Shown here piece by piece: positions 22,454 through 34,800 of a stretch of DNA of 64,000 nt. This stretch comes from Torreya grandis (lineage: Eukaryota > Streptophyta > Pinopsida > Cupressales > Taxaceae), in contig JARHVA010000349.1 in NCBI GenBank assembly GCA_037957365.1, positions 2,833,501 to 2,897,500 on the forward strand, read 5' to 3'. The notes beneath the pieces are model-generated. The model saw nothing but the letters and a program-made list of their open reading frames with translations, was not told the origin of the DNA and ran no database searches. The position numbers and the translations under genes are program-made. Each line of letters opens with the position of its first letter. The first letter of the stretch is position 1.

Positions 22454-23623
22454 TGTCAGGGATGCGAAACACCACAAGCATACAATTGATTACCAAACTT
22501 CAAGCAACTTAATATGCGGAAATAACCAGAATCAACAAGTAACTAGAATTCAGAATAACACAGCATATGAGAGACAATACACAACTTGTATTAACACTTT
22601 ATACAGAAAAGAATACAATAGAGAATATCCCACATCTTCTCCACCACCTTACAGAGGTTTCCCACACCTCAAGTGAACAGTAAATCTTCTCCCCAAAGCT
22701 CTCCCTCTCACAGGTCCCAACACCCAACTCAAATACAGAGTTGGTGTTCACCTCCCGTGCTCCACGCACAACACAAGTGCTCCACGCACTCCACAAGCAC
22801 TCCACGTGCTCCACAAGTACTCAAGGTACTTCAAGTAAATCTCCCATGAACCTGCAATAACCTGCACTTCAACAGACCATACTTATGGAAGGAACTCCCT
22901 TGCCTTCCTCTTGCTCTATCCGAGTACACACCTGTACTTCAAGTAGATCTTGCCTGATACTGCTCCCTGTTGTGTTGCTGTCTATATGACCTTACACACC
23001 TGCAAATCAAACAACGGTTCTGCTCACCTGTGAACCTCGACCTTGCACACACATACACCTGCAGATCAACGATCTTACTTACCATGTAGATCTCCTATAT
23101 AGGCCATGCAACTGTGACCAAGATCCTACACTCCTGAAGAATCCAACTGACTCTCCAAACCAGCACCAACACCCCTGGTACTGCTGTGGAACTAGGAGGA
23201 ACACCCTTGCTCACCTCACACACAGAAGGAGCAAACTTTGCTCAACTCAAACTAGCCCACATTTCCAATACAACCATGAGTCTATTATATAGATCTCATC
23301 CAAACAATAATTAGACATCTAATTACAATAATTAGATCCGCAGCTCTCAGTCTAAAAATAGATCTCTTCATGCAAACACTTGGTTCGTTAGCTAACTGCC
23401 CGTAATAAATGCAGTCTGAACCACACAGGCGACCAACGTCGGTCCTTGTCCGCCTGGGGGTCGCCGACGCCGGTCGATCTCTGACCGACGTCGGTTGCCT
23501 TCTTGCCCTATCCTGCTGACGTCAGTTGGCTTGACCGACGTCGGTGTCTCTGACACTCAGCAACTCTCCTGCAACCTCCTCCGTGTCTGCATCAGTGAAG
23601 CTTTTAGCTCCACAATCCTAACA
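22454..23623 (-). repeat. LTR 2 (shared, central) of the Copia array
   Basis: 1170 bp, same length as LTRs 1 and 3, with no indel in total length. It acts as the 5' LTR of unit 1 and the 3' LTR of unit 2. Confidence 0.95.
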
Positions 23624-25674
23624 ATCTCCCACTTGGAGATAAACAACTGCACTGTACCTATACCTGTACTCCATCTAATCTATTTCCTGATTTGTATCCC
23701 TCTTTAAGCTCCCACCTGAAGAGAACCCACCACACATCCCATGGTGTACCCCCTGTCATCCGAGTAACCTACCACATCCGAGCCTACAACACCTGTAGTG
23801 AAGTCCTGACCCTGCATAGTAACACCTGCTGCCGGTCCCTCTAAAAAAACTGAGAACCCACTTCCCCGAATTGGCTCCTAACTCTGACAGCTCCCACTGC
23901 ATGGGAATACTCAGGGCTATACCAGACCTCATGTGATTTCGAACACTGTACCTATCCAGCCCTTAGTGTGCTCCAGTTCTGCATCCTGAACCTCGCCAAC
24001 ACCTGATTCACATCAGCTCCCACTCGAGACAAAATCAACCTGTGATCTCCATGCCTCCCATGTCAAAGAATTCTGCTGCTCCAAACTCCTCATGACATGA
24101 CACTAAACTAATCTTACCCTTAGCTCAGCAAAACCCTGTATGTACACCCCTGCTAGCTAGCATAACATACCATCCATATACAGTAACAGAATGATGTCAT
24201 GACCATCATCCTCCTGGTAAGTCAAACCACAGTAGTTACCTGACACTGACTGAAGCCATGCTTCGTCCTCCACCTGTCAAAACCTGTACCACTGTCCTGC
24301 AGCTCCACAAGACCATATGCCTGGTCTTTTGTCTCACGTATCCGTTCTCTCTATTCTTCTACTAAGGAATCCATTCGTCTCTGTGCTTTCATCCAGCTGG
24401 CAAACCTACCAAAACTCTTGTTTGGTTCTGCATCATAATCCTGCCTAGCTCACACCTGTTTCCTGGATCCTTCCTGCTATACAATCAGCAACAAGTATAA
24501 AGAAGAGGAACAATGAATTTGAGGGCATACTTACACCTTCAGTCCTCCGTATGGGTGTTTGAGACTCTTTGACAGCATGCTGTCCACCCAAAATTTGTTA
24601 CAGTGACCGACCTCGGTCACCCCACAGTCTGCATCCGACCGACGTCGGTTCCATGCATCTGTACCTGACTACCAACCTGCCAGCGCTGGTGTCCCTGCTG
24701 CTGACGTCAGTCCTCATGACCGACATCGGTCTTAAATACTGTCGACGTTGGTCCCATGACCGACGTCAGTCTTACCCTGCCCGACATCGTCGGCTTTGGT
24801 CTGCACATGACCGACATCGGCACCTGTCTGTTCGATGCCGGTTCCTCCTGACCGATGCCGGTACCTGTGTTCGCCTGTGAGTGATGAATTTTTACCCGAG
24901 AGCTCCTTTGAATCAATCTCCATGTCCAAACTGCCCTGCTCAGATGTATCCAGCCTCATCCACTGAACTCTGTCTGCCATCTCCTCCAAGAACACCAAGG
25001 CTTTTCAGTTCTTAAGCTTGTCAAATATATCTGTCTTTTGCTTAAGAACATGCATCTCCTTCCTACTCATGTGACCAAGCCTACGAAGCCACGTCTCTGC
25101 AATAGAAGAAGAATCAGTAATATAGACAAGTAGATAAAGAGTACCTGTCTTCTTACCACCAGCTAATTCAAGTGCTACCGCTGTGAGAGTTCTTGTGCAT
25201 CTCTCATCACCCAATCTTTCTGAAGAAATTAGCTATATCTCCAAATCTGGGACCTGTATGACCTTCATCAACACTTGTGTGTTGGCCGCCTGCAATTTCA
25301 GCTTCACTTCCCCTTTGCCAATTCTTTGGCAAGGCTTACCAGCTCCTCTACTTGGGGCTGCATGGAAAGAGGCAACCGAATCTTTTATTCAAGATTCAAC
25401 TTTATCCAAGAAACCTGCAAACACATCCTGTGCAACAACCCCTGCTACATCTGTATCTTCAGTTTCTTCATGCTGATCTGCTACCAACCAACAATGTTCT
25501 TTTACCTACTCTTTTTTTCCATCGGACCGTGAGTAACCATTTGTGCTTTTCAACTCCTCCATTCTTAGCTTACTTTGATCTGCCGTTGCTCTACTCCCAC
25601 TCGATCAGAAACCCCTGAGAGTGCCCTGTAACCAAACACAACCCTGCTTCTTGCAACCTGGCTCTGATACCACT
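23624..25674 (-). pseudogene. Copia array interior, unit 2
   Basis: 2051 bp, the same length as unit 1 and a few percent diverged. It carries the same protease, GAG-pre-integrase, palindrome, RT and RNase H segments. The frame open in unit 1 is interrupted here: 25214-25005 and 24998-24732 are separated by a stop where unit 1 has a Trp codon (TGG to TGA after KLKN). The PBS is at 25660-25672. Several palindromes here are perfect or near-perfect (GACCGACGTCGG near 24638, CTGACGTCAG near 24702). Confidence 0.85.
25660..25672 (-). other. Primer-binding site, unit 2 (tRNA-Met type)
   Basis: Same sequence and spacing as the unit 1 site; two bases (CT) separate it from LTR 3 at 25675. Confidence 0.95.
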
Positions 25675-26844
25675 TGTCAGGGATGCGAAACACCGGAAGC
25701 ATACAATTGATTACCAAACTTCAAGCAACTTAATATGCGGAAATAACCAGAATCAACAAGTAACTAGAATTCAGAATAACACAGCATATGAGAGACAATA
25801 CACAACTTATATTAACACTTTATACAGAAAAAAATATAATAGAGAATATCCCACATCTTCTCCACCACCTTATAGGGGTTTCCCACACCTCAAGTGAACA
25901 GTAAATCTTCTCCCCAAAGCTCTCCCTCTCACAGGTTTCAACACCCAACTCAAATACAGAGTTGGTGTTCACCTCCCATGCTCCACGCACAACACAAGTG
26001 CTCCACGCACTCCACAAGCACTCCACGTGCTCCACAAGTACTCAAGGTACTTCAAGTAGATCTCCCATGAACCTGCAATAACCTGCACTTCAACAGACCA
26101 TACTTATGGAAGGAACTCCCTTGCCTTCCTCTTGCTCTATCCGAGTACACACCTGTACTCCAAGTAGATCCTGCCTGATACTGCTCCCTATTGTGTTGCT
26201 GTCTATATGACCTTGCACACGTGCAAATCAAACAACGGTTCTGCTCACCTGTGAACCTCCACCTTGCACACACATACACCTGCAGATCAATGATCTTACT
26301 TACCATGTAGATCTCCTATATAGGCCATGCAACTGTGACCAAGATCCTACACTCCTGAAGAATCCAGCTGACTCTCCAAACCAGCACCAACACCCCTGGT
26401 ACTGCTGTGGAACTAGGAGGAACACCCTTGCTCACCTCACACACAGAAGGAGCGAACTTTGCTCAACTCAAACTAGCCCACATTTCCAATACAACCATGA
26501 GTCTATTATATAGATCTCATCCAAACAATAATTAGACATCTAATTACAATAATTAGATCCGCAGCTCTCAGTCTAAAAATAGATCTCTTCATGCAAACAC
26601 TTGGTTCGTTAGCTAACTACTCGTAATAAACGCAGTCCGAACCACACAGGCGACCGACGTCGGTCCCTGTCCGTCTGGGGGTCGCCGACGCCGGCCGATC
26701 TCTGACCGACGTCGGTTGCCTTCCTGCCCTATCCTGCTGACGTCGGTTGGCCTGACCGACGCCTGTGTCTCTGACACTCAGCAACTCTCCTGCAACCTCC
26801 TCCGTGTCTGCATCAGTGAAGCTTTTAGCTCCACAATCCTAACA
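25675..26844 (-). repeat. LTR 3 of the Copia array
   Basis: 1170 bp, ends ATCCTAACA. It is followed directly by the TACAT target-site duplication at 26845-26849. Confidence 0.95.
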
Positions 26845-26849
26845 TACAT

Positions 26850-26861
26850 TTGCCCCCCTTT
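26850..26861 (-). other. Polypurine tract of the outer element, displaced by the Copia array
   Basis: TTGCCCCCCTTT on plus, AAAGGGGGGCAA on minus. In the pre-insertion sequence it lay one base from the outer 3' LTR edge (19231). Removing the Copia array and one TACAT restores the junction. Confidence 0.85.
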
Positions 26862-28194
26862 ATTCTACTGATGCAACAAAATGAATACTAGGATAAAAGA
26901 AAAATAGAAAGCATACCTAAACTTACCTGAAAGGGTAAAGCTCATAAAATTATGTGATGCTGGGTGTGCATAGAGAGAACATGTTATGAAGTATGAATCT
27001 ATAAGAAAATAAAGAGTAGATCAGTTCTTACTAGATACACTATATCTAAAATAAGAATGTATAAAGCTAGGTAAGAGAGAGAGGAAGAGAAAGGAATGAA
27101 AAAACTTCACCAGATACATGAACCAATACAAACCCTATTATGATGCTGAGTGATGCTAGATTATGCTGAGTAATGTTGGAAGGTGCTGCACGCAGAGTAA
27201 TATCATGAACAGAGCGGAGTGCACAATTTTCCAAAAGTGGTTCAAGAATGCAAAGGCTGGCCCTTTGGCTCTATCATCACCCACTAAGTTAAGCTAGGTG
27301 GTCTTGCATGTGTTAATCGTTGTTTGAATTGTGTGTCCAATCCCTCTGAATAGGTGGCTCAAGAATATAAATGTTAGCTAATATTTTGGCTCCATCATTG
27401 CCCAATGAAGTGAAGCTATGAATAGATACTTTTATGAAATATGTCATATGAGATGGCTCCTTAAGCCCATGAATGTACTGTGATCTGACATTGTTAGCAT
27501 GGATATTCAAATATATGCTAGAAGCTAAGCCACTCTTGGCCACTCTAAAAGATAGAGATTAGGCTTGTATGAAAGCCACTCAGAAACTCAAGAAGTTAAG
27601 CTTGTATAAAATCCATTTCAAAATGATGCCAACCATCTGTAGATGGAATAATGAATGCAACTATTGAGAATACTTGGATAATATTGAATTCAAAAAGATA
27701 ATAAAACAAATGTGATGTGCACATTGCCTCTAATAATTGGTGTCTAAAACATGGAATCTGATCTACAAGTTAAATCAAATACTGTATCTGAAAGTGGAAG
27801 TGAGAAACATAATGTTGTGCATGATGCCTCATATATCTAGATTTTCTAAGCAAAACTACATTAAAACTAATGAATCTGGTTTGAACTATAACTGACAAAA
27901 CTGTAACTAAGCTTACATTTCTATCTATTTATAGAAAATCTAATTTTTTGCTATTTGGATAGGAGTGGCAAAAGTGGACACTAGTGACACCAACATTGTC
28001 TAAATTAGGCACTATTGTCCAGGGCCAAATCTGGTAACTATTCTAGATTCTTGACTATTTGCGTGGTCTATTCTAATTGTTTTAATATCTAATTACTATT
28101 TTAGGTGTGCCGAATGTTATTTTTTTGATCATTAGGAGCTTTTATCTTTGTGACAAAACGCCTATTTGTTTTCCCCTCTTTTGAGGGTAGAAAT
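26862..28194 (-). other. Non-coding 3' interior of the outer element
   Basis: No retroelement domain is seen. An imperfect duplication (27238-27303 and 27353-27425) shares GTGG.TCAAGAAT and TTGGCTC.ATCAT. A quasi-inverted pair GGACACTAGTG / CACTATTGTCC lies at about 27977-28021. The 76-residue minus frame at 27313-27543 has no recognisable feature. The segment ends at GAAAT (28190-28194), the left duplication of the Tat-like insertion. Confidence 0.5.
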
Positions 28195-29375
28195 TTTGAT
28201 CTAAGAATTTGACTCAAGAGAGGATGGTTAGTATGGTGTTGGTTCCAAAATAAAAACAAAATGAAATAAACACACTAATAGCATAACATCTCTAGGCCTA
28301 AACACTAGGGAGAGCTTGGTAAAAAAATAATAACAAAGACAACTAAAAATTAAGGAATAAAACCCAAGAATTCCTTCACCTTCCTTGGAATCTCCAAATG
28401 CCTTGTTGTAGTGGCTTGCTTAGCTTTGTGCTCATGAAGTCCTTGGCAATGGAAGCTTGGCTATCTCTGTCTCTCCTTGGCACCTTTGACTTGTGACTTG
28501 GCTTGAAATTAGTTTGGCATGATAACACTAGTTGATTAAAGCTTTTGGAACCAATCCTGCATTATAACTTTGCATTCTCAAGTCTTAGAAATGATGTGGT
28601 AAGACTTCTTATTTATAGATTTTTGTAAATGTCTAGAATAAACTTGAACCATCCATCTCAAGATTAAGATGTGTAGTTGAGGATTAATTCAATTTTTGGG
28701 ATTAATTTTGTAATTAGGCTCATCAATATTTGGGATAAAGGAGCAATTAAGAGGCATGGGGGGATTTGATGAGGCATGGGAGGCATGAATCTTGATATTT
28801 GTGGCATTTATGGCCTAGGGATGTTTTTCCAAGAAATGAGGTCACCTGATGATGTAGATATTTAATATTCATTTAAAAAAATAAGTTTTCAACAAGTTTC
28901 CTTGAAATTCTTGATTAGGCCTTGATAAGGGTTAATTAGATCTTAAACATGATTAAGCATTTTATGCACAAATTACTCAAATTAATCAGAATGCCTTGTT
29001 ATTGGTCCAAAATTTGACTGAATTAGAATTGAAAGTCTATGTTAGATGTGTTGGAACCGTTATCCCATTTAGGATGCTACTGACAACAAATAACCAAGGC
29101 ATGCATCTTGTGTAAGAGATTTGATAAGAAAGATCAATCCAAAGCATGTAGGTACAAAATTGATATTTTAACTCAGAATAATCTGATCAAAGTTAGTTGG
29201 CCCATAAATTGCATTGCCCCATTTAAGAATACCTTGGCCAAAATCAACACTTGAATACGTTAATTTAACATTATTTAGCATGTTTTAATATTTTTAGGCC
29301 AAATTGTGCATTTTGGGTGGAAATTGGCCAAAAGCTTGATTGAGGGTTATTGGTGGCTAGTTTTAGGTGTCTATA
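28195..29375 (-). repeat. 3' LTR of the Tat-like element
   Basis: 1181 bp; matches 43046-44220 throughout (ACTCAA.AGAGGATGGTT, CATCTCTAGGCCTA, GGTGGCTAGTTTTAGGTGTC). The + strand left terminus is TTTGATCTAAG versus TGTGATCTAAG in the other copy, so the terminal CA of the minus strand is mutated here. Confidence 0.9.
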
Positions 29376-29714
29376 GTTTTTCCTTATTTGGGAAGGCATT
29401 GCAAGCTATAAACACAATAACATCTTCTCAAAGAATGAAAAAGGCCATGTATGCCTACAACTGCAATGATGATAAACTAACTGTATGATGCCCCCTTGAG
29501 GGAGTGGTTGGCACAAGCAAGTCAGCAAACAATCTCTCGAAAAGAAAGAAGTGAAATGAGGGGACCAAAGAAAGGAAAGATGATGGGGTGAAACATAATG
29601 ATATTGAAAAAATAGTCAAAATCATTGATAATGTAAGTGGGATGGTGTGCAATATTTTTTCCAAAGATAGTTATAAATATTGTGCCTCGATAATGGCAAT
29701 GTGGTATGATAACA

Positions 29715-29919
29715 CAATGATTTGCCTAAATGCAGTTATAATCATTGAAAATATGGGGCTGTCCCACTTAGGATAGAGAAACAAGATAACATGCCCTTAT
29801 ATAAGCAAAAAAAGTAATGTGGTGATAACACAATGATTTGCCCAAAGACGGTTATAATCATTGAGAAATGTAGGTGGGACGGTGTGCAATGATTTGCCCA
29901 TATGCAGTTATAATCATTG
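29715..29919. repeat. Three spaced hairpin repeats
   Basis: Each copy is CAATGATT, 17 bases including TTGCC and GTTATA, then AATCATTG. Positions are 29715-29747, 29831-29863 and 29887-29919. The 8-bp arms are perfect in all three while loops differ slightly. A half copy (AATCATTG) lies near 29625. Confidence 0.9.
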
Positions 29920-30939
29920 GACCCCGATTATGGAAAACATGATAAAATTGGCCAAAGATGATGATAACTTAAGATAGAGAGTAAGGATGAATTGAAACAA
30001 CCTACTAGTAGGGAGATGCTCATTTGAACTAAGAAAAGTTGAAATTTTTTCATCGTTAATTACTCTATTTGGGATATGATTAGGATTGAATCAGGACGTC
30101 GATGCCAAAGAGATGCTACCATTGCTAAATAGACTTCTTGAATTTGAGGTTTATTGTAGCACATATCGGTAGGCATTATGATATAACATCATGAAGACTT
30201 GGCTGAAATATGCATGAAGACTAACTCCCATAATCCAATACTCAATAGAAAATAATGCACTAATGATAGAAACCATGATGACAATGTAAACATATGAATA
30301 TGGATAGATTCAAGTATAAGTGTGGGAAAGAAATCACTCAATGAACACACATAAACTAAATCATGGAAACAGTGCTGTAAGCAAACAAATAGGTAGACAA
30401 ACAAACAAAATAAGCAGAAATAAACAAATAAAAAACCCTATGAACATTGCCCCTAGAAAATAGGTGATAACTTAATAAATAAATAAAATGGGAGAATAGA
30501 AGAAAGGGAAAGGGGTGGCCGAGCTATCTTCATATGCACTAGGCAAGTGGACGCTGCCTACATAGTTCCATGGATGTAATATCTAATAACAAAATTTAGG
30601 CCAAATATAGTTTTCTTAGGGAAAGGGAAGAAAATGATAATTGATGAAAACAAATAAAATGTATGTGATAGAAGAATATGAATGGTCTTGCAAAATGGCA
30701 AGTGCATGAGAGAAAATGGCAAAAAAGGATGGAGAAATTGAATGATAAGTGATTTGATTGTAACTTAGTAAGGGTTCCTAGAATCCTTAAGGCAAAGAAG
30801 TGATCAATGTTTTTGTTCTATTCTAATGATTTTATAAATATTTTTTGTGGAATTGTTTTGGAGTATCTCAACTCGATCAAGAATGATGAGACACTAAATG
30901 GTTCAAATTCGCAAAATGACAAGAGTGTTCAAACTTAGA

Positions 30940-31030
30940 TTGCTTACAAAATGGTGAGAGTGTGGCTTAGGTTGCTCACAAAATGGTGAGAGCATGGCTT
31001 AGGTTACTCACAAAATGGTGAGAGCATGGT
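30940..31030. repeat. 32-bp tandem repeat, about three copies
   Basis: Units start at 30940, 30972 and 31004, each TTGCT.ACAAAATGGTGAGAG.. with one or two substitutions; the third is truncated. Confidence 0.92.
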
Positions 31031-31654
31031 GGAAAAGGGTGACTGAGCTGACCTCAATAAGATTGAGAATTACCTACATAGTTCCATAATAGGACCTCAA
31101 GTCACTGTAGTTGTTCCCTTACAGTGGAGGAAATTGACTAGTATAACAATTAATTCAAACAAAATAGCATAGTTGGTAAAAAGGCACAATGACACATAGG
31201 AAGTGACAAGTTGGTACGCCAAGGCTTAATGTTGCCCCTAGTTTGCCCATAGGTGGTTATAACCAGGACATAACGACATAGATCAATGGTACTAATTTGA
31301 CCAAATGTGATTATAATTAGTAGCAAGATCAGTGGTAAGAAATGAATAAAAAATGAAGGATGCAATTGTCAAAACTTTAGTCACACTATCCCAAAATACA
31401 ATCTCTATTTGAAGTAATTAAACCAAATGATGAAACTGATCAAATACCTTGATGCTAAAACTACGTAATGAATGGCAAAAACCAAGGTCAAATGGGCTAG
31501 GCTTTAGAACACACTAGGTCAATAGAATGGAAGTGGAAAGTGGAAACAGTGAAGAGGATGGTATTTATACAAAGAATAATAGTGTCAAAATGACATAACT
31601 GAAATAGTCCTTATAGATAATACACCTTAGTGATCAAGCATAATACTACTTAAG

Positions 31655-32640
31655 ATGAATAATATTCATCAACTCAGGAAGTTCATCTCCATTTGGTGTG
31701 GCGAGCTTGTATGCTCCTGATCCATAATATACAGTGATAATGAAAGGCTTTATCCAGTTTGATTTGAATTTTCATTTATGATTTTTCTCAATCATGGTAT
31801 TCTTTTGGTTTTCTTTAAGAACAAGATCACCAAGTTCAAATGTTCTATACTTAACATGCCGATTATAGTGGCCTTTGAGTTGGTTCTGATATGCTTGAAG
31901 ATTATTGAACATAGCTGTACATTTTTCATCAAGTAGATTTAGCTCTTGTAGGCGTGCTATTTGATAGTCATGATCATCCAAGACATGCTTGAAAGAGATG
32001 CATAGTGAAGGTAATTCAACCTCAATGGGAAGGATGGCTTCGGTACCATAAACAAGTGAGTATGGAGTGGCTCTTGTGGGGGTACGATGATTAATACATT
32101 ATGCCCAAAGGGTAGGGAATATCTAGAGGTGCCAATCATGACTGACATCATTGACAATATTTTTAAGAATATTGATAATGGTTTTGTTGGATGCCTTGGC
32201 TTGGCCATTACCTTGAAGGTAATATGATATAGAAAAATGTTATGTGATATTGTATTCAGTACATAACTATTCTACATCCTTGTTCTTGAATGATCCTCCA
32301 TTATTAGATATGATGTCAGAAGGGATATAGTAGTGGCAAATGAGATGGTTAAAAATGAATTGGGAAATTTGCTTCCCAGTCACGTAAGTGAGGGGTATAG
32401 CTTTAACCCACTTAGTGAAATATTCAGTAGCGGTAAGGATATGTTTATGGCCGTCAGATGAAGTGGGGTTAATCTTCCCAATGAGGTCAAGTCCCCATAT
32501 AGAAAATGGCCATGGCATCAACATTAGTTTCAGAGTTTTTGTTGGGCCATGGATTAGATTAGCATACCATTGACATTTGTCATACTTTTTTACATAGGCA
32601 GTGACCTCTATGTCCATTATGGGCCAATAATAACAAGTAC
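31655..32640 (-). pseudogene. Integrase relic, Tat-like element
   Basis: 32617-32267 reads AYVKKYDKCQWYAN (end of the HHCC zinc domain). The catalytic core follows with WGLDLIGKINP (first Asp kept) and IISNNGGSFKN, where the usual DNG is NNG, so the second catalytic Asp is lost. After frameshifts come NGQA, ATPYSLVYGTEAILPIEVE and, in 31981-31772, ARLQELNLLDEK and ELGDLVLKENQ. The frame ends near 31660 with GAYKLATPNGDELPELMN. This is the conserved C-terminal half of plant Ty3 integrases without a chromodomain. Integrase inserts the cDNA into the genome; this copy cannot. Confidence 0.88.
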
Positions 32641-33039
32641 ACGAGTTTTTTGGACAAGACTACCTCGCTAGAAAAATCTCCACACACTCCATGAACTTCT
32701 CTTAACACTAGTGTAGACTCTATCGAGTTTAAACAATGAAGTAGAGTTCCATCAAAACTATGATGGTAAAAGGTGGATCCAAGTAGAGTATAATGAGTGG
32801 AATAATGAATGAAGGCTTTGGTTTGTTTTTGAGATAGGTTTAGTGGCAGAACTTAGTCATGAAGGTAGTTGTAAAGGTCTGAATACCATATAGAATTAGG
32901 ACTAACAATATCACAAATCATGGCATTGGTTGAAGGTTCATGAGCTGGAGCTGAAAAATTCTTGATGAGGAACTAATACTCTCTAGCTTTATCTATTTGT
33001 TGAATCAGAGAGCCAATACTAGCCATGATATATGTAGTT

Positions 33040-33419
33040 CTATTACTAGCCTTTGGTATGTGCTCAAATTGAATATTGATAATTTATTGCTTAAGAGTGT
33101 TGACCATGGCTTTATATGGAACCAACTTATCATATTTGGTCTAAAAATGATCTGTAACTTGATTGATGATTAACTAAGAATCAACATAAACTTGGAGATG
33201 AGATATATTCTAATACATTACTTATTGAAGTCTTGAAAGAAGTGCTTCATACTCGACCATATTGTTTATACAAGGAAAGCTGATTTTGAATGATTTAGGG
33301 ATTAGATCCCCCTGTGGTGTAATAAAAAATAGGCCTGCCCCCAATCTATGTGCAGTGAATGAACCATCAAAATATAGTTTCCATGGATACTCCTCAAGGG
33401 GTCTGCCAATGATGGTCAT
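33040..33419 (-). pseudogene. Second RNase H (Tat-type) relic
   Basis: 33419-33222 reads PWKLYFDGSFTAHRLGAGLF, then NNMVEYEALLSRLQ, the D-G-S and E-Y-E-A motifs of an RNase H domain distinct from the RT-attached one. Its place between RT-RNase H and integrase is that of the additional RNase H in Tat-lineage elements. The remaining part is broken by stops. Confidence 0.8.
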
Positions 33420-33583
33420 GATAAATTCATCAAGAAATTAAAACATGAGTTGCTGTGTGTCTATGAGAGGTGCTTCAACAGGTTGATTTGTAAGAACTTG
33501 TCCTTTGATTGCCTTCTGATTGACGTACTTTTTATCAAACTCACTGAGAAACATGATCCATTTAGCCATTCTTATTTGAAAAT

Positions 33584-33832
33584 CTATTTTAGATAGTAGA
33601 TACTTGAGTGATCTACTTTTGAAATGATCATGGTCTTATTATTCAACATGTAATGGCATAGTTTTTGAGTTGCGAAGACCATGGCTAAATAAGCTTTTTT
33701 AACAGGTGCATAGTTATGTTTATATGTAACCAAATTATGGCTTAGGTAGTATACAACGTGATCCTTTCCTTTATCATCATGTTGATCCAAGAGTGCCCCT
33801 AGAGCATGATTGGTATTTGACAGGTATAACAA
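33584..33832 (-). pseudogene. RT-attached RNase H relic, Tat-like element
   Basis: Reads MLYLSNTNHALGALLDQHDD, VVYYLSHNLVTYKHNYAPVK and ATQKLCHYMLNNKTM, the tether and RNase H of Ty3 RT (compare the usual YY.S..L...E.NYSP.EK and FA..KLRHY). The first Asp position reads Asn (LSNT). Confidence 0.88.
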
Positions 33833-33839
33833 AAATAGC

Positions 33840-34800
33840 TTTCCTGGTATAGGAGGTAATAAAATAGGTGGATTAACAAGATAGTCTTTGAGCTATTGAA
33901 AAGCTATTTGACAGTGATCATCCTAGTGAAATTCAACTCCCTTATTTAAAAGTGTGTAAATAGATGACACTTGTCTGCTAATTAAGAGATGAAGCATCGG
34001 ATTGACTGGATCTTACCCTGCAAACTATGGAGTTGCTTTAAATTAGTTGGTTGTAGCATCTCGATTATAGCATGAACTTTAGCCAAATCAACTTCAATAA
34101 CTCTACGAGACATGATGAAGCCAAGTAATTTACCTTAAGTTACACTAAACACACATTTCTTTGGATTGAGTCTAACTTTATACTCCTATAATCTTTCAAA
34201 TATCTTACGCAACACTACTAGATGGTCAGCCTTGGTTTTGGATTTTCCTAATATTTCATTGACATAGTCTTCAAAAATATCATGCATCATATCATGGAAT
34301 ATGATAGTCATGGACCTTTGATATGTACCTCCAAAATTTTTAAGGCCAAATGACATTACCTGATAAAAAATTATTGTCCATGGAGTGGTGAATGCTATTT
34401 TATGTTGGTCTTCTGGTGCTATTCTAATCTAGTTGTATCCTAAAAAGCCATCCATGAGTGAAAGCATTTCATAACCGACAATGGAGTCAATGATCATGAC
34501 AATATTAGCGAAGGGAAAATCATTTTTAAGACAAAATTTGTTGATGTCTCAAAAATTAGTACAAATTCTGATCCCTTTAGGCTTTTTACTAACAGGTACC
34601 ACATTAGATATCCATTTTAAGTAGTCAATGGATCGGATACATCCTACTTGTAAGAGATTTTCCAACTCTTTCTTTACCAATATAACAATGCGAGCATGCA
34701 TCTTATGTAACTTTTGTTTTACTAGTTTGGTGTCAAGATTAACCACAAGGTGGTGCAAAACCAAGGTGGGGTCTAAAACTGGCATGTCAAAATAGGTCCA
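33840..34800 (-). pseudogene. Reverse transcriptase relic, Tat-like element
   Basis: 34785-34549 covers the RT start: ELENLLQVGCIRSIDYLKW, then ISNVVPVSKKPKGIRICTNF. Beyond a stop come LMDGFLGYN, EDQHKIAFTTPW, MSFGLKNFGGTYQRSM and DYVNEILGKSK. The last is the YVDD catalytic box changed to YVNE, so two changes abolish metal binding. RLNPKKCVFSV, GFIMSRRVIEVD and LKQLHSLQGKIQSIRCFI close the domain. The order is that of Ty3/gypsy RT. Several stops sit at Trp, Arg or Gln positions. Confidence 0.9.

Larger units (their letters stand above)
19233..26844 (-). mobile_element. Tandem Copia-type array: LTR-interior-LTR-interior-LTR
   Basis: Three LTRs of exactly 1170 bp (19233-20402, 22454-23623, 25675-26844) separated by two interiors of exactly 2051 bp (20403-22453, 23624-25674). 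The whole is flanked by one TACAT duplication (19228-19232 and 26845-26849). A single duplication around the array means it arose at one insertion site, by unequal recombination between LTRs or insertion of a multimeric copy. The element is on the minus strand: the PBS (TGGTATCAGAGCC on minus) lies beside LTRs 2 and 3, and the PPT (AAGTGGGAGAT on minus) beside LTRs 1 and 2. Copies differ by only a few percent by eye. The interior is a shrunken gag-pol with no recognisable integrase core. Confidence 0.95.
29376..31640 (-). other. Non-coding 3' region of the Tat-like element
   Basis: No open frame of note. Next to the LTR the minus strand reads a weak purine tract (AAATAAGGAAAAAC). It contains three copies of a hairpin repeat (29715-29747, 29831-29863, 29887-29919) and a three-copy 32-bp tandem repeat (30940-31030). 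I saw no antisense ORF like the one in the right-hand element. Confidence 0.5.

Noticed and set aside
20205..26764. Regular palindromes suggesting a CRISPR array
   Set aside because: Spacing is irregular, units are 12 bp, they sit in plant LTRs and interiors, and no cas genes exist. They are motif clusters within a retrotransposon.
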